A stretch of DNA of 64,000 bases from Microbacterium proteolyticum (GTDB taxonomy: Bacteria; Actinomycetota; Actinomycetes; Actinomycetales; Microbacteriaceae): assembly GCF_014192415.1 (NCBI RefSeq), contig NZ_JACHXY010000003.1, positions 653,542 to 717,541 on the forward strand. The letters are read 5' to 3'. Of the stretch, positions 51,458 to 64,000 are shown piece after piece. The notes beneath the pieces are model-generated. The model was given only the letters and a program-made list of their open reading frames with translations. It searched no databases and was not told the DNA's origin. Position 1 is the first letter of the stretch. Each line of letters begins with the position of its first letter. The position numbers and the translations under genes are program-made.

Positions 51458-51522
51458 ACACGATCCGCGCGAGATCGCAGGTGGCCGCGCCTCCCCAGGG
51501 TGTGATGTCGCGCGGATCGTGT
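51458..51522. repeat. Intergenic palindrome, ACACGATCCGCGCGA word
   Basis: Perfect 15-bp arms ACACGATCCGCGCGA (51458-51472) and TCGCGCGGATCGTGT (51508-51522) with 35 bp between. It is the only feature seen in the 51381-51589 gap after the GMC gene. Confidence 0.7.
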
Positions 51523-51589
51523 GCCCTCGCTGCGCGATGAGCGAATGCCGCGCCCACACCGGCGCTGCGCACACGGGAGAATGGATGCC

Positions 51590-51934
51590 ATGAAGCTCGA
51601 GCACCTCGTCCGGTTCGCGGCCCTCGCCGAGGAGCTGCACTTCCCCCGCGCGGCTGAGAAGCTCCGCATTCCGCTGGCATCCCTGTACACGACGATCGAC
51701 AAGCTCGAAGAAGAGGTGGGGCAGCCCCTCATCTCGCGCACCCCGCCGACGCAGCTCACGCCCGCGGGCCGCCTGCTGCTCGAAGAGGCGCACCACCGCA
51801 TCGCCGACGCCCCGCCGCCCGCCGCGAAACAGCAGGCACCCGGGGGTGGCAAGGCCAAGGCGTCGAAGGGCAAGGGCCGCGCCCCGATCGTCAAGGGACA
51901 GCCGAAGCCGTACAAGAAGCGTCAGGGCCGCTGA
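51590..51934 (+). CDS. LysR-type helix-turn-helix domain protein without effector domain
   Basis: A 114-residue protein. Residues 1-66 are a complete LysR winged helix-turn-helix (EHLVRFAALAEELHFPRAAEKLRIPLASLYTTIDKLEEEVGQPLISR, TPAGRLLLEEA). The co-inducer domain is absent; instead a Lys/Pro/Gly-rich basic tail follows (APGGGKAKASKGKGRAPIVKGQPKPYKKRQGR) and ends with a normal stop. The standard recognition-helix residues are changed (IPLASLYTTI in place of the usual QPALSRQI). It may be a nucleoid-type DNA-binding protein rather than a metabolite sensor. No frameshift to a lost effector domain is seen downstream. Confidence 0.78.
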   Translation: MKLEHLVRFAALAEELHFPRAAEKLRIPLASLYTTIDKLEEEVGQPLISRTPPTQLTPAGRLLLEEAHHRIADAPPPAAKQQAPGGGKAKASKGKGRAPIVKGQPKPYKKRQGR

Positions 51935-51950
51935 GCTCAGCCCCACCCAT

Positions 51951-52017
51951 CGAGAAACGCTTCTCGCGGCGGGAAACGCCTCGTCATCGCGTTTCGCCGT
52001 GCGAACGGCGTTTCTCG
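51951..52017. repeat. Nested intergenic palindrome, GAAACGC word (second copy)
   Basis: Outer arms CGAGAAACGC (51951-51960) and GCGTTTCTCG (52008-52017), inner arms GAAACGC (51973-51979) and GCGTTTC (51989-51995). The word and the 47-bp outer spacing match the element at 5637-5695. It lies between convergent genes. Confidence 0.75.
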
Positions 52018-52024
52018 ACGGCTC

Positions 52025-53665
<1,641 letters not shown>

Positions 53666-53786
53666 GCCCCTAGTCTTCCAGCCCCGGATGCCATCTCCCG
53701 CGCGCTGCCGCGGGAGTCCGGGCACCTGCACGGCCCCTGAGCCCGTGGCAGGTCCCAGAACCAGAAGCGGGGCATGAGACCGCCTC

Positions 53787-53910
53787 CAGCCACCGACCCC
53801 GCCCGGATCACCGACCCTGCCCCAGCCACCGACCCCGCCCGGATCACCGACCCTGCCCCAGCCACCGGCCCTGCGCGGGCAACCGACCCTGCGCAGGTCA
53901 CCGACCCTGT
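53787..53910. repeat. Tandem repeat, 36-bp unit (18-bp sub-unit)
   Basis: CACCGACCCCGCCCGGAT alternates with CACCGACCCTGCCCCAGC: two perfect 36-bp units (53787-53822, 53823-53858) and then degenerate copies to about 53910. It lies in the 53666-53948 gap between xerD and the ABC-F gene. Open frames through it are composition artefacts. Confidence 0.75.
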
Positions 53911-53948
53911 CGAAAGGACCGCCCCACCTCACAGCACGAACCCCCCGC

Positions 53949-54878
53949 TCACCGCGCCCGCGGGTGCGCCGTCGCATAGACGTCGCGGAGCGCGTCGACG
54001 GTGACGTGCGTGTAGATCTGCGTCGTCGCGACCGAGGCGTGCCCGAGAAGTTCCTGCACGACGCGCACATCGGCGCCGCCCTGCAGCAGGTGGGTGGCGA
54101 AGGAGTGTCGCAGCGTGTGCGGCGACACGTGCGAGGTGAGACCCGCACGCTCCGCCGCGGCCTGGATGACGAGCCATGCGCTCTGTCGCGACAGCGGCGC
54201 TCCCCGCACGCCGAGGAACAGCCGGGGCGTTGCGCGCCCCTTCGCGGCCAGGGCCGGTCGCACCCGCGCCAGGTAGGCCTCGACGGCCGCGCGCGCGTAC
54301 GAGCCGACGGGAACGATGCGTTCCTTGTCGCCCTTGCCCCTTACCCGCAACAGGTCGCCGTGCGCGGTGTCGTCGACGTCGAGCTGGACGATCTCGGACA
54401 CCCGGGCGCCGGTCGCGTACAGCAGCTCGAGCAGAGCGCGATCGCGGACGGCCGACGGCTCCGCCGCCGAGGCGTCGGCCGACCCGGGCGCCGGACCCGC
54501 GGCATCCAGCAGGTCGTCGACCTGGGCGATGGTCAGGGCTTTCGGCAGGCGACGGGGGGCCTTGGGCGGGCGCAGACGACCGCTCGGGTCGGCCTCGACG
54601 CGCCCCTCGCGGACGAGGAAGCGATGCAGGCCCCGCACCGACGACTGCAGCCGCGCGAGCGACGAAGATGCCGGCGCCGGGACCGCCGACGCCCGCTCGG
54701 CCGCGAAATCGGCGACCAGCTCCGGCGTGACGGCTTCCACCTCGGTCACGCCCCGCGCGCCCAGCCATTCTCCGTACACCGCCAGGTCGCGGCGATACGC
54801 AGCGACGGTGTGATCCGAGAGACCGCGCTCCAGCGCGACGTGCCGGAGATACGTCTCGACCGCGCGCTCGAGCTTCAC
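53949..54878 (-). CDS. xerD: Tyrosine recombinase XerD
   Basis: A 309-residue site-specific recombinase of the XerC/XerD type that resolves chromosome dimers at dif. The N-terminal SAM-like domain starts [26 protein letters not shown]. The catalytic domain shows ATGARVSEI (first Arg), [12 protein letters not shown] (Lys), [14 protein letters not shown] (H-x2-R), [15 protein letters not shown] (His and nucleophile Tyr). The GTG at 54878 lies 1 nt after the nudix stop, the actinobacterial order pyrG-nudix-xerD. An upstream in-frame start would add 43 residues lying inside the nudix gene. It is chromosomal housekeeping, not a phage integrase. Confidence 0.9.
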   Translation of the reverse strand: MKLERAVETYLRHVALERGLSDHTVAAYRRDLAVYGEWLGARGVTEVEAVTPELVADFAAERASAVPAPASSSLARLQSSVRGLHRFLVREGRVEADPSGRLRPPKAPRRLPKALTIAQVDDLLDAAGPAPGSADASAAEPSAVRDRALLELLYATGARVSEIVQLDVDDTAHGDLLRVRGKGDKERIVPVGSYARAAVEAYLARVRPALAAKGRATPRLFLGVRGAPLSRQSAWLVIQAAAERAGLTSHVSPHTLRHSFATHLLQGGADVRVVQELLGHASVATTQIYTHVTVDALRDVYATAHPRAR

Positions 54879-54879
54879 G

Positions 54880-55458
54880 TCAGTGAGTGGCGGCCTCGCG
54901 GCGCAGCACCTCGGCCGCGGCGAGCACGCCGGTCGCGAGGATGCCATTACGCAGCCGCCCCGCCAGCACACCGTCGACCACATCCGCCAGGAGCACCCGC
55001 TCGACACGCATGTCTGACTCCTCGTGCTCGCGTTCGTAGTCGGTCTCGACCGTCCGCAGCCCGCGAGCGAGGAAGACGTGCACGATCTCGTCGTTGCCCC
55101 CGGGCGTCGTGTGCATCGAGATCAGGTGCTGCCAGCGGTCGGCCTCGAGGTCGACCTCCTCGGTGAGCTCGCGCTTCGCTGTCTCCAGCGGCGGCTCGCC
55201 CGTCACGTCGAGGAGCCCCGCTGGGATCTCCCAGTCGCGCTCTTTGATGGGGTGGCGGTACTGCTGGATGAGCACGACGCGCTCGTCGTCGTCGATGGCC
55301 ACGACGGCCGCTGCCCCCGGGTGGTCGACGTATTGCCGCGTCATCTCACCGTCGCCGTAGCGCACGGTGTCGCTGCGGACATCCCACACCGCACCCTCGT
55401 AGACAAGGTCGCTTGAGACGACCTCGAGGTTGACGCGTTCGTCGCGCAGCTCCTCCAT
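54880..55458 (-). CDS. NUDIX hydrolase, ADP-ribose pyrophosphatase-like
   Basis: A 192-residue protein. The Nudix box [20 protein letters not shown] (GX5EX7REUXEEXGU form) lies in the middle, after [24 protein letters not shown], the signature of ADP-ribose/ADP-sugar pyrophosphatases; [19 protein letters not shown] follows. It hydrolyses a nucleotide sugar to two phosphates with Mg. The ATG at 55458 lies 1 nt after the pyrG stop. Its position between pyrG and xerD is conserved in actinobacteria. Confidence 0.9.
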   Translation of the reverse strand: MEELRDERVNLEVVSSDLVYEGAVWDVRSDTVRYGDGEMTRQYVDHPGAAAVVAIDDDERVVLIQQYRHPIKERDWEIPAGLLDVTGEPPLETAKRELTEEVDLEADRWQHLISMHTTPGGNDEIVHVFLARGLRTVETDYEREHEESDMRVERVLLADVVDGVLAGRLRNGILATGVLAAAEVLRREAATH

Positions 55459-55459
55459 G

Positions 55460-58958
<3,499 letters not shown>

Positions 58959-58962
<4 letters not shown>

Positions 58963-59879
58963 GCCGCACCCCCCGGCATACCGCGCCAGCCCGTCACGGG
59001 CAGGCGGAACTTGCGCACCAGACGCTCGGTGAAGACAGCGGGGTGCAGACGCGCGAGACGCACAGGGCGCGAAGACCGGCGCACCACGACCCGCGCACCG
59101 GGCGGCAGCTCGTGCGATCGCCTTCCGTCGCACCATAGGATGCCGCTCCCGCTCGTGCGCTCGAGAACCTCGACGGCGACGCTCGCGTCGGGTCCGACCA
59201 CGAGCGGTCGGGCGAAGAGCGCGTGCGCCGACAGCGGGACGACGGCGATCGCCTCGACCGTGGGCCAGACGATCGGTCCCCCGGCGGAGAAGTTGTAGGC
59301 CGTGGAGCCGGTGGGAGTCGAGATGACGACGCCGTCGCAGCCGAACGACGACAGGGGCCGCCCGTCGACGGCCATGACGACCTCGAGCATGCGCTCGCGG
59401 CTCGCCTTCTCGACCGTCGCCTCGTTCAGGGCCCACGTCTCGAAGATGACCCGGTCGTCGACGTCCTGGATCTTCACGGCGAGGGCGAGGCGCTCCTCGA
59501 CCGTGTAGTCGCGGGCTATCACGCGACGCACGGCGTCGTCCATGTCGTCGCGTTCGATCTCGGCGAGGAAGCCGACGTGCCCCATGTTGATGCCCAGGAT
59601 GGGCGCGGTGCCGCCGCGCACCATCTCGGCCGCGCGCAGAATCGTGCCGTCACCGCCGAGCACGATGGCGAGCTCGACGTCGTCGATGCTCACGTCGACA
59701 CCGAGTGTGGCCACACCCTCGAGCGTGAGTCGCGCGGCCAGCTCGGGTCGGTCTTCGGCCGAGACGACGGGAGTCGCACCCGCCGCGCGGACCGCAGTGA
59801 TGATGCGCTCGGCCGCGTGGACGGTGTCATCACGGCGCGCGTGGACGACGAGGAGGATTCGGCGATCGCTGGGGGTCAT
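58959..59879 (-). CDS. nadK: NAD kinase
   Basis: A 306-residue NAD kinase that makes NADP from NAD and ATP. The GGDGT motif (VLGGDGTILRAAE), GINMGHVGFLAEI, ALNEATVEK, GDG-like FGCDGVVISTPTGSTAYNFSAGGPIV and the WCDGRRS strand are all present. The ATG at 59879 overlaps the tlyA stop by 4 nt; a longer in-frame form upstream has no support. Part of the tlyA-nadK-recN string. Confidence 0.95.
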
Positions 59880-60676
59880 CGGCTTCCGGTCAGTCGGGTC
59901 ACGGTGCTCTCCCATTCTGAGGGGTCGGTGCCGTGGGTGGCCGAGAACCACGCGACGTACTCCTGGTTGCCGTGGGTTCCGACGATCGGCGACGCGATCA
60001 GACCGGCGGTGCGCAGTCCCGCATCCCACGCGGACCACAGCACTGCGTGCACCGCGTCGGAACGGAGCGCCGGGTCGGTCACCAGTCCGCCCTTCACCGC
60101 GGTGCGGCCCACCTCGAACTGCGGCTTGATGAGGAGGACCGCGTCGGCGCCGGGCGCGGCGGTGGCGACGACGGCGGGCAGCACGTGGGTGAGCGAGATA
60201 AACGAGAGATCGCCGGTCACCACGCGGGGGCGTGTCTCGATGCCCGTCGCGGCGGCGAGGGAGTCGGCGGTCATGAACCGCACGTTATACCCCTCCACCG
60301 ATACGACGTCGGCATCGGATGCCACGACGGTGGACAACTGCCCATGGCCGACGTCGACGGCGAGGACCGGACGTGCTCCGCGCTCGCGCAGCACCTGGGT
60401 GAACCCCCCAGTGGACGCGCCGAGGTCGAGCGCGACCTGCCCGTCGACGGCGATGGGGAACGCGTCGAGAGCGGCGATCAGCTTGTGGGCACCGCGACTG
60501 ACGTAGTGATCGGCTCCGGCCACCTCGATCGCGCTCGACTCGTCGACCTGAGTGGCGGCTTTGACCACCGGACGGCCGTCGACGTTCACGAGGCCCCCCG
60601 CGATGAGCTGGGTGGCGTGCGAGCGCGATCGCGCGAGCCCGCGGGCGGCGAGCTCGGCGTCGAGGCGCGGGCTCAC
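59876..60676 (-). CDS. tlyA: TlyA family rRNA 2'-O-methyltransferase
   Basis: A 266-residue protein with an N-terminal S4 RNA-binding domain (LDAELAARGLARSRSHATQLIAGGLVNVDGRPV) and an FtsJ-like methyltransferase domain (ALDLGASTGGFTQVLRERGA for SAM, VLAVDVGHGQL, VVTGDLSFISLTHVLP, LLIKPQFEVGR). TlyA methylates 16S and 23S rRNA, which in mycobacteria affects capreomycin sensitivity. The GTG at 60676 overlaps the small upstream gene by 4 nt. Confidence 0.93.
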   Translation of the reverse strand: MSPRLDAELAARGLARSRSHATQLIAGGLVNVDGRPVVKAATQVDESSAIEVAGADHYVSRGAHKLIAALDAFPIAVDGQVALDLGASTGGFTQVLRERGARPVLAVDVGHGQLSTVVASDADVVSVEGYNVRFMTADSLAAATGIETRPRVVTGDLSFISLTHVLPAVVATAAPGADAVLLIKPQFEVGRTAVKGGLVTDPALRSDAVHAVLWSAWDAGLRTAGLIASPIVGTHGNQEYVAWFSATHGTDPSEWESTVTRLTGSR

Positions 60677-60843
60677 GGCCGCGCCGCGACCGACGCGTCG
60701 GTCGGGGCCGACGCGAGTCGTCGCGCGAGTTCGTCGTGCACCGCGGCATAGGCCTCTGCGCGGGTGTCGAGCGGTTGCGCCTCGATCAGGCGCACGCGGT
60801 CGATCAGCTCGGGCGCGGCATCCGGGGCGGTGCTGTCCGACAT
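60673..60843 (-). CDS. Small conserved-context protein (56 aa)
   Basis: A 56-residue, helix-rich, acidic protein (PELIDRVRLIEAQPLDTRAEAYAAVHDELARRLASAP). The stop overlaps the tlyA GTG, and the HAD gene ends 20 bp upstream, so it is embedded in the operon. A start 9 nt earlier (60852) is possible. Small proteins in this position are common in Microbacteriaceae, as far as I recall; the function is unknown. Confidence 0.65.
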   Translation of the reverse strand: MSDSTAPDAAPELIDRVRLIEAQPLDTRAEAYAAVHDELARRLASAPTDASVAARP

Positions 60844-60862
60844 GGATGCCATGCTACCGACG

Positions 60863-61900
60863 TCAGCGCACGCGGAAGGGGTCGGCGTACAGCTGTTCCG
60901 GTACGCGGAAGCCGAAGATGGCGCGCCCCGAGTTCCAGATGGCCGCGGCTCCCGCACGCAGCAGGTCGATCTGCCGGCCTCCCTGCGACACGATCCGCAG
61001 GTCGACGCCGTCGATCTCCACGACCGCGTCGCCCACGCGCGTACGCGCGCCTTTCACGATCGTCGCCGGGTACGGTTCGAACAGCTGGCGCAGGTCTTCG
61101 ACGATGTAGTCGGGGCGCTGAGACGGGATGGCTGCGAGCACCTGCTTCGGCCGATCGATCCCCGTCAGCACCAGCACCGACGGCATGTCGGCGGTACGCG
61201 CCCCCTGGATGTCCGTGTCGAGGCGATCACCGATGAAGAGCGGCGCCTGGGCCCGCGTCCGAGTGACCGCCACATCGAAGATGGGGCGTTCGGGCTTCCC
61301 GGCGATCGTCGCGAGACGGCCGACAGCGGTGTGCACAGCCGACACCAGAGTGCCGTTTCCCGGAGCGATGCCACGGGCCTGTGGAATCGTCCAGTCGGTG
61401 TTCGTCGCGACCCACGGGATCCCCCCGTCTTCGATCGGCGTCGCGAGCGCGTATGCGGCCTCGGCCAGCTGCGCCCAACCGATCTCGGGGGCGAAGCCCT
61501 GGACGACGGCCGCCGGTGCGTCGTCGGCGCTGCGTGTCACCACGAACCCGGCCTTCTCGACCTCGACGACGAGCCCCTCCCCGCCGATGACGAGCAGCGT
61601 CGACCCGGCGGGCACGAGGTCCTTCATCAGGCGCATCGCGGCCTGCGGGCTCGTCGTGACGTCGGACGCCTCCACCCGAAGGCCCAACGACGACAGATGC
61701 TCCGCCACGGAGGCATCCGTGCGAGAGGCGTTGTTGGTGATGTACCCCAGACGCTTCCCCTCGACTTGGGCGCGGTTGAGGCTGTCGACGGCGTGCGGCA
61801 GGGCGCCCGGGCCGGCATAGACGACGCCGTCGAGGTCGGCGAGCACGACGTCGATACCGTCGAGCGGGGTCGCATCCTGCTTGGAGCGTCCGAAGATCAC
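60863..61900 (-). CDS. HAD-IIA phosphatase, NagD-like
   Basis: A 345-residue HAD hydrolase. Motif I is VVLADLDGVVYAGPGALPHAV; motif II YITNNASRTD; motif III/IV region GKPERPIFDVAV then PLFIGDRLDTDIQGARTADMPSVLVLTG. A short C-terminal extension follows (GDAVVEIDGVDLRIVSQGG). NagD/4-nitrophenylphosphatase-type enzymes dephosphorylate nucleotides or small phosphates such as 2-phosphoglycolate. The GTG at 61900 overlaps the TPR gene stop by 4 nt. Confidence 0.9.
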   Translation of the reverse strand: MIFGRSKQDATPLDGIDVVLADLDGVVYAGPGALPHAVDSLNRAQVEGKRLGYITNNASRTDASVAEHLSSLGLRVEASDVTTSPQAAMRLMKDLVPAGSTLLVIGGEGLVVEVEKAGFVVTRSADDAPAAVVQGFAPEIGWAQLAEAAYALATPIEDGGIPWVATNTDWTIPQARGIAPGNGTLVSAVHTAVGRLATIAGKPERPIFDVAVTRTRAQAPLFIGDRLDTDIQGARTADMPSVLVLTGIDRPKQVLAAIPSQRPDYIVEDLRQLFEPYPATIVKGARTRVGDAVVEIDGVDLRIVSQGGRQIDLLRAGAAAIWNSGRAIFGFRVPEQLYADPFRVR

Positions 61901-63837
61901 CGGTCGCCCTCGCGCTCGTCGGCCGGCACGTCGACATCGCCCGAGGAAGGTTCCTGGGACCCCTCGTCCCCGTACTGTTCGCGCACCACGACGCCGTCGG
62001 CGCTCGTCGTCGCGACGGCCCCGTCCTCGACGTCCCCGTCGTGGCTCGTACCGTCCTCTTCCTCAACGTGGGCGGCACCGTCCTCGACGTCCACGTCATG
62101 GGCGGCACCGTCCTCGACGTCATCCACGGGAATGACTCCGGATGCCACCTCGACACCGCCCTGGTCGTCGATGAGTTCGATCTCCTCGACCACGATCACC
62201 TCGCGATCCGCGACCCCCGACGCCGCGTCCAGGGCCTCGGAGGCGATCTGGGCGCGTCGTTCCCACTCGGCGGCCTCGTCGTCGCGTCCGAGCTCCTCGA
62301 GCACGGCCGCTCGGGCGGAGAACAGCGCCGGGCTCCACTCGAACGCGCGGTCCGGGTCGGCCTCGGGGATGTCGAGCTCCTGCAGCGCGCGCTCGGTCTG
62401 GCCGAGGTCCAGTCGCGCGCCCGACATCGCGATCGCGAGCTGAACGCGTACCGGAACCGACAGCGTCGACCGGTCGACGGCGCGTCCTTCCTCGAGCGCC
62501 CGGTCGGGTCGACCGACGCCCCGCTCGCTGTCCACGATCAGCGGGAGCTGTTCGTCAGAGCCCGTGATGCGGCGGTGAGTGCGGAGCTCCCGAAGCGCGA
62601 GGGCGAAGTCGCCCACCGCGTAAGCGGTGATCGCCACGGTCTCGCGGACGACGCCGACACGGCCCGCGCTCCGAGATGCCGCCAGCGCGTGCTCGTGCGC
62701 CAGCTCGGGTTCTTCGTCGATGAGACGGGCCGCCATGGCGAGGTGACGCGCCACGTTCTCGGCGTTGTCCTTGCTCAGAGTCTTGAGCTCGTTTCGCGCT
62801 GCGCCGGGAAGGTCCCAGGCGGTGACCTCCTCGGGGATCTCCGGTCCACGCTCCCGTCGGTCCTGGGGCGGGCGCGTGGCGCGGGAGTCCTCACGGTCGA
62901 ACCGGCGCGGAGCGCCCGCACCCGGACGACGGTCGCCAGACGGCCGACGGTCGTTACCGGCGAAGCCGCGTGCGTCGCTCTCACGACGGGGACGACCGGC
63001 GCCACCACCGTCCGTGCGGAAGGGCCGGTCACCCGACCGCGGCGGACGCGAGTCGTTGTCACGACGGAAGGGACGATCGCCGTCACGCACCGGACGACCG
63101 GAACCCGCGCCATCGCGACGGAAGGGACGATCCCCCTCACGCGGCGGACGCGAGTCGTTGTCACGGCGGAAGGGACGATCGCCCTCACGCGGCGGACGCG
63201 AGTCGTTGTCACGGCGGAAGGGACGATCGCCCTCACGCGGCGGACGCGACTCATTGTCACGACGGAAGGGACGATCGCCGTCACGCGCCGAACGACCGGA
63301 ACCCGCGCCATCGCGACGGAAAGGACGATCCCCCTCACGCGGCGGACGCGACTCATTGTCACGACGGAAGGGACGATCGCCGTCACGCGCCGAACGACCG
63401 GAGCCCGCGCCATCGCGACGGAAAGGGCGGTCCCCCTCACGCGGCGGGCGCGACTCATTGTCACGACGGACAGGCCGATCCCCCTCCCGCGGCGGACGCG
63501 AGTCACTGTCACGACGGAAAGGACGATCGCCATCGCGCGAGGGCCGACCCGCGCCATTGCCGTCACGCCGTGCCGGCCGACCATCGCCTGAACGAGAGGG
63601 CCTGCCCTCGTTGTCACGCCCGTACGGACGGTCGCCGTCCCGCTGCGGCCGACCCGTCTGCGGACGCGAAGCACGCCCATCACCGTCTCGGCGAACAGGG
63701 CGGTCACCATCACGTCGAGGAGCCCGATCGCCACGCGGCCCGAAGCCACCGCCCTGAGAGGACCGCCCACCATCGGACGCGCGCCCACCCGAGCGCTCCT
63801 CGTTGCTCCTGCGGTCGTTCGTGTCGTCCGTAGACAT
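61897..63837 (-). CDS. TPR protein with long GDRPFRRD-repeat disordered region
   Basis: A 646-residue protein. Residues about 1-330 are Arg/Asp/Gly-rich and repetitive: GDRPFRRD occurs nine times exactly, with variants GDRPVRRD (twice), GDRPYGRD and GDRPFRTD, spaced by NESRPPRE, NDSRPPRE or GAGSGRSARD. Residues about 340-560 are a compact helical TPR-like domain (ITAYAVGDFALALRELRTHRRITG, LDLGQTERALQELDI, LEELGRDDEAAEWERRAQIA). The last 90 residues are acidic with DVEDGAAH repeats. GGGGAGGT precedes the ATG. It heads the operon with HAD, tlyA, nadK and recN and lies next to the 5S rRNA. An RNA- or nucleic-acid-related role is suggested by the Arg/Gly-rich tail. Confidence 0.85.
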   Translation of the reverse strand: MSTDDTNDRRSNEERSGGRASDGGRSSQGGGFGPRGDRAPRRDGDRPVRRDGDGRASRPQTGRPQRDGDRPYGRDNEGRPSRSGDGRPARRDGNGAGRPSRDGDRPFRRDSDSRPPREGDRPVRRDNESRPPREGDRPFRRDGAGSGRSARDGDRPFRRDNESRPPREGDRPFRRDGAGSGRSARDGDRPFRRDNESRPPREGDRPFRRDNDSRPPREGDRPFRRDNDSRPPREGDRPFRRDGAGSGRPVRDGDRPFRRDNDSRPPRSGDRPFRTDGGGAGRPRRESDARGFAGNDRRPSGDRRPGAGAPRRFDREDSRATRPPQDRRERGPEIPEEVTAWDLPGAARNELKTLSKDNAENVARHLAMAARLIDEEPELAHEHALAASRSAGRVGVVRETVAITAYAVGDFALALRELRTHRRITGSDEQLPLIVDSERGVGRPDRALEEGRAVDRSTLSVPVRVQLAIAMSGARLDLGQTERALQELDIPEADPDRAFEWSPALFSARAAVLEELGRDDEAAEWERRAQIASEALDAASGVADREVIVVEEIELIDDQGGVEVASGVIPVDDVEDGAAHDVDVEDGAAHVEEEDGTSHDGDVEDGAVATTSADGVVVREQYGDEGSQEPSSGDVDVPADEREGDR

Positions 63838-63870
63838 GACTACCTCCCCGGGAAATTATGCCCGTAAATG

Positions 63871-63904
63871 CGAAATGGCCACCCAGCGTTGGGTGGCCAT
63901 TTCG
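63871..63904 (-). terminator. Terminator of the rRNA operon
   Basis: Perfect 15-bp arms CGAAATGGCCACCCA (63871-63885) and TGGGTGGCCATTTCG (63890-63904) with a 4-nt loop, 12 bp past the 5S 3' end. Confidence 0.85.
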
Positions 63905-63916
63905 ACTTAAAGGAAG

Positions 63917-64000
63917 TCCGGCGGTGTCCTACTCTCCCACAGGGTCCCCCCTGCAGTACCATCGGCGCTGAGAGGCTTAGCTTCCGGGTTCGGAATGTGA
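63917..64000 (-). rRNA. rrf: 5S ribosomal RNA, 3' part (cut by window edge)
   Basis: Read on the minus strand, the segment contains CATTCCGAACCCGGAAGCTA, AGCGCCGATGGTACTGC, GTGGGAGAGTAGGACACCGC and ends CGGA: the conserved 3' two-thirds of actinobacterial 5S rRNA. About 84 nt are visible; the 5' third lies beyond the window, as would the 23S and 16S genes. A terminator follows at 63871-63904. Confidence 0.95.

Noticed and set aside
53949..54878. Tyrosine recombinase as a sign of a mobile element
   Set aside because: Gene order with nudix and pyrG and the XerD motifs fit the chromosomal dif recombinase; no attachment sites or phage genes are near.
62970..63600. Regular repeats that could suggest a CRISPR array
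   Set aside because: Repeat spacing follows codons of the GDRPFRRD region, spacers are themselves repeats, and no cas genes are near.
62041..63833. Repetitive open frames antisense to or out of frame with the TPR gene
   Set aside because: They mirror the repeat in the real gene; only the minus frame ending at 61897 has a ribosome binding site and a recognisable helical domain.

Overview
This is 64 kb of high-GC DNA from an actinobacterium, most likely Microbacteriaceae and probably Microbacterium. The reasons are strong G/C at third codon positions, frequent GTG starts, actinobacterial gene orders (pyrG-nudix-xerD; recN-NAD kinase-tlyA-HAD-TPR protein next to a 5S rRNA), and abundant GGATGCC/GGCATCC words that also form terminator stems. 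The genus is an inference; no database search was possible.

1-9 kb is a pentose/polyol region. It starts inside a secreted carbohydrate-binding protein preceded by paired LacI-type operators. Then come xylB and xylA, a hydrolase, a glutathione peroxidase, a ROK regulator, an alditol oxidase and an L-xylulose-reductase-like SDR. 9.3-14.8 kb holds a fructose-type ABC transporter (FrcK-like kinase, ATPase, permease, lipoprotein) followed by a mannitol-dehydrogenase-family enzyme. 14.9-18.1 kb is a tightly overlapping four-gene operon (XRE regulator, ImmA/IrrE peptidase, membrane protein, hydrolase) with its own AT-rich palindrome. 18.3-25.1 kb carries a trehalose-synthase-like GH13 enzyme, a LacI regulator, a LacD/YihT-like aldolase, an FGGY kinase and a kinase-HAD fusion. 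25.1-26.0 kb is a scar with a small orphan gene and the tail of a lost alcohol dehydrogenase.

26-42 kb is a second sugar locus. It encodes a D-lactate-dehydrogenase-type flavoprotein, a PfkB kinase, a class II aldolase, a second and nearly identical copy of the ABC transporter in inverted orientation, a second FGGY kinase, a class I mannose-6-phosphate isomerase, LacI, a DUF4432 epimerase-like protein, a DhnA-type aldolase, a Gfo/Idh/MocA oxidoreductase and a third LacI. The two transporter copies cover about 3.1 kb, share their intergenic hairpins, and differ mainly in the permease and signal peptide. They sit under two different palindromic operators: GACACCGGTGACATG, shared with the FGGY1/kinase-HAD promoter, and GACAACGTTGTC around the second LacI. 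This suggests one imported sugar feeding a pathway under two regulators, with duplicated kinases and three unrelated aldolases. The substrate is not determined.

42-47 kb is a small surface-polysaccharide cluster (nucleotidyltransferase, epimerase, two glycosyltransferases). 47-51.4 kb has a stress-type SDR, a small membrane protein, and a hydrolase/gluconate-dehydrogenase-subunit-3 fusion with its GMC partner. 51.5-53.7 kb has a helix-turn-helix-only LysR protein and an ABC-F ATPase. 53.9-64 kb is housekeeping on the minus strand: xerD, nudix, pyrG, recN, NAD kinase, tlyA, a HAD phosphatase, a TPR protein with a long GDRPFRRD repeat region, then the 3' part of a 5S rRNA.

Gaps between genes repeatedly contain 59-69 bp nested palindromes. 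No tRNA, CRISPR array, transposase or prophage was seen.
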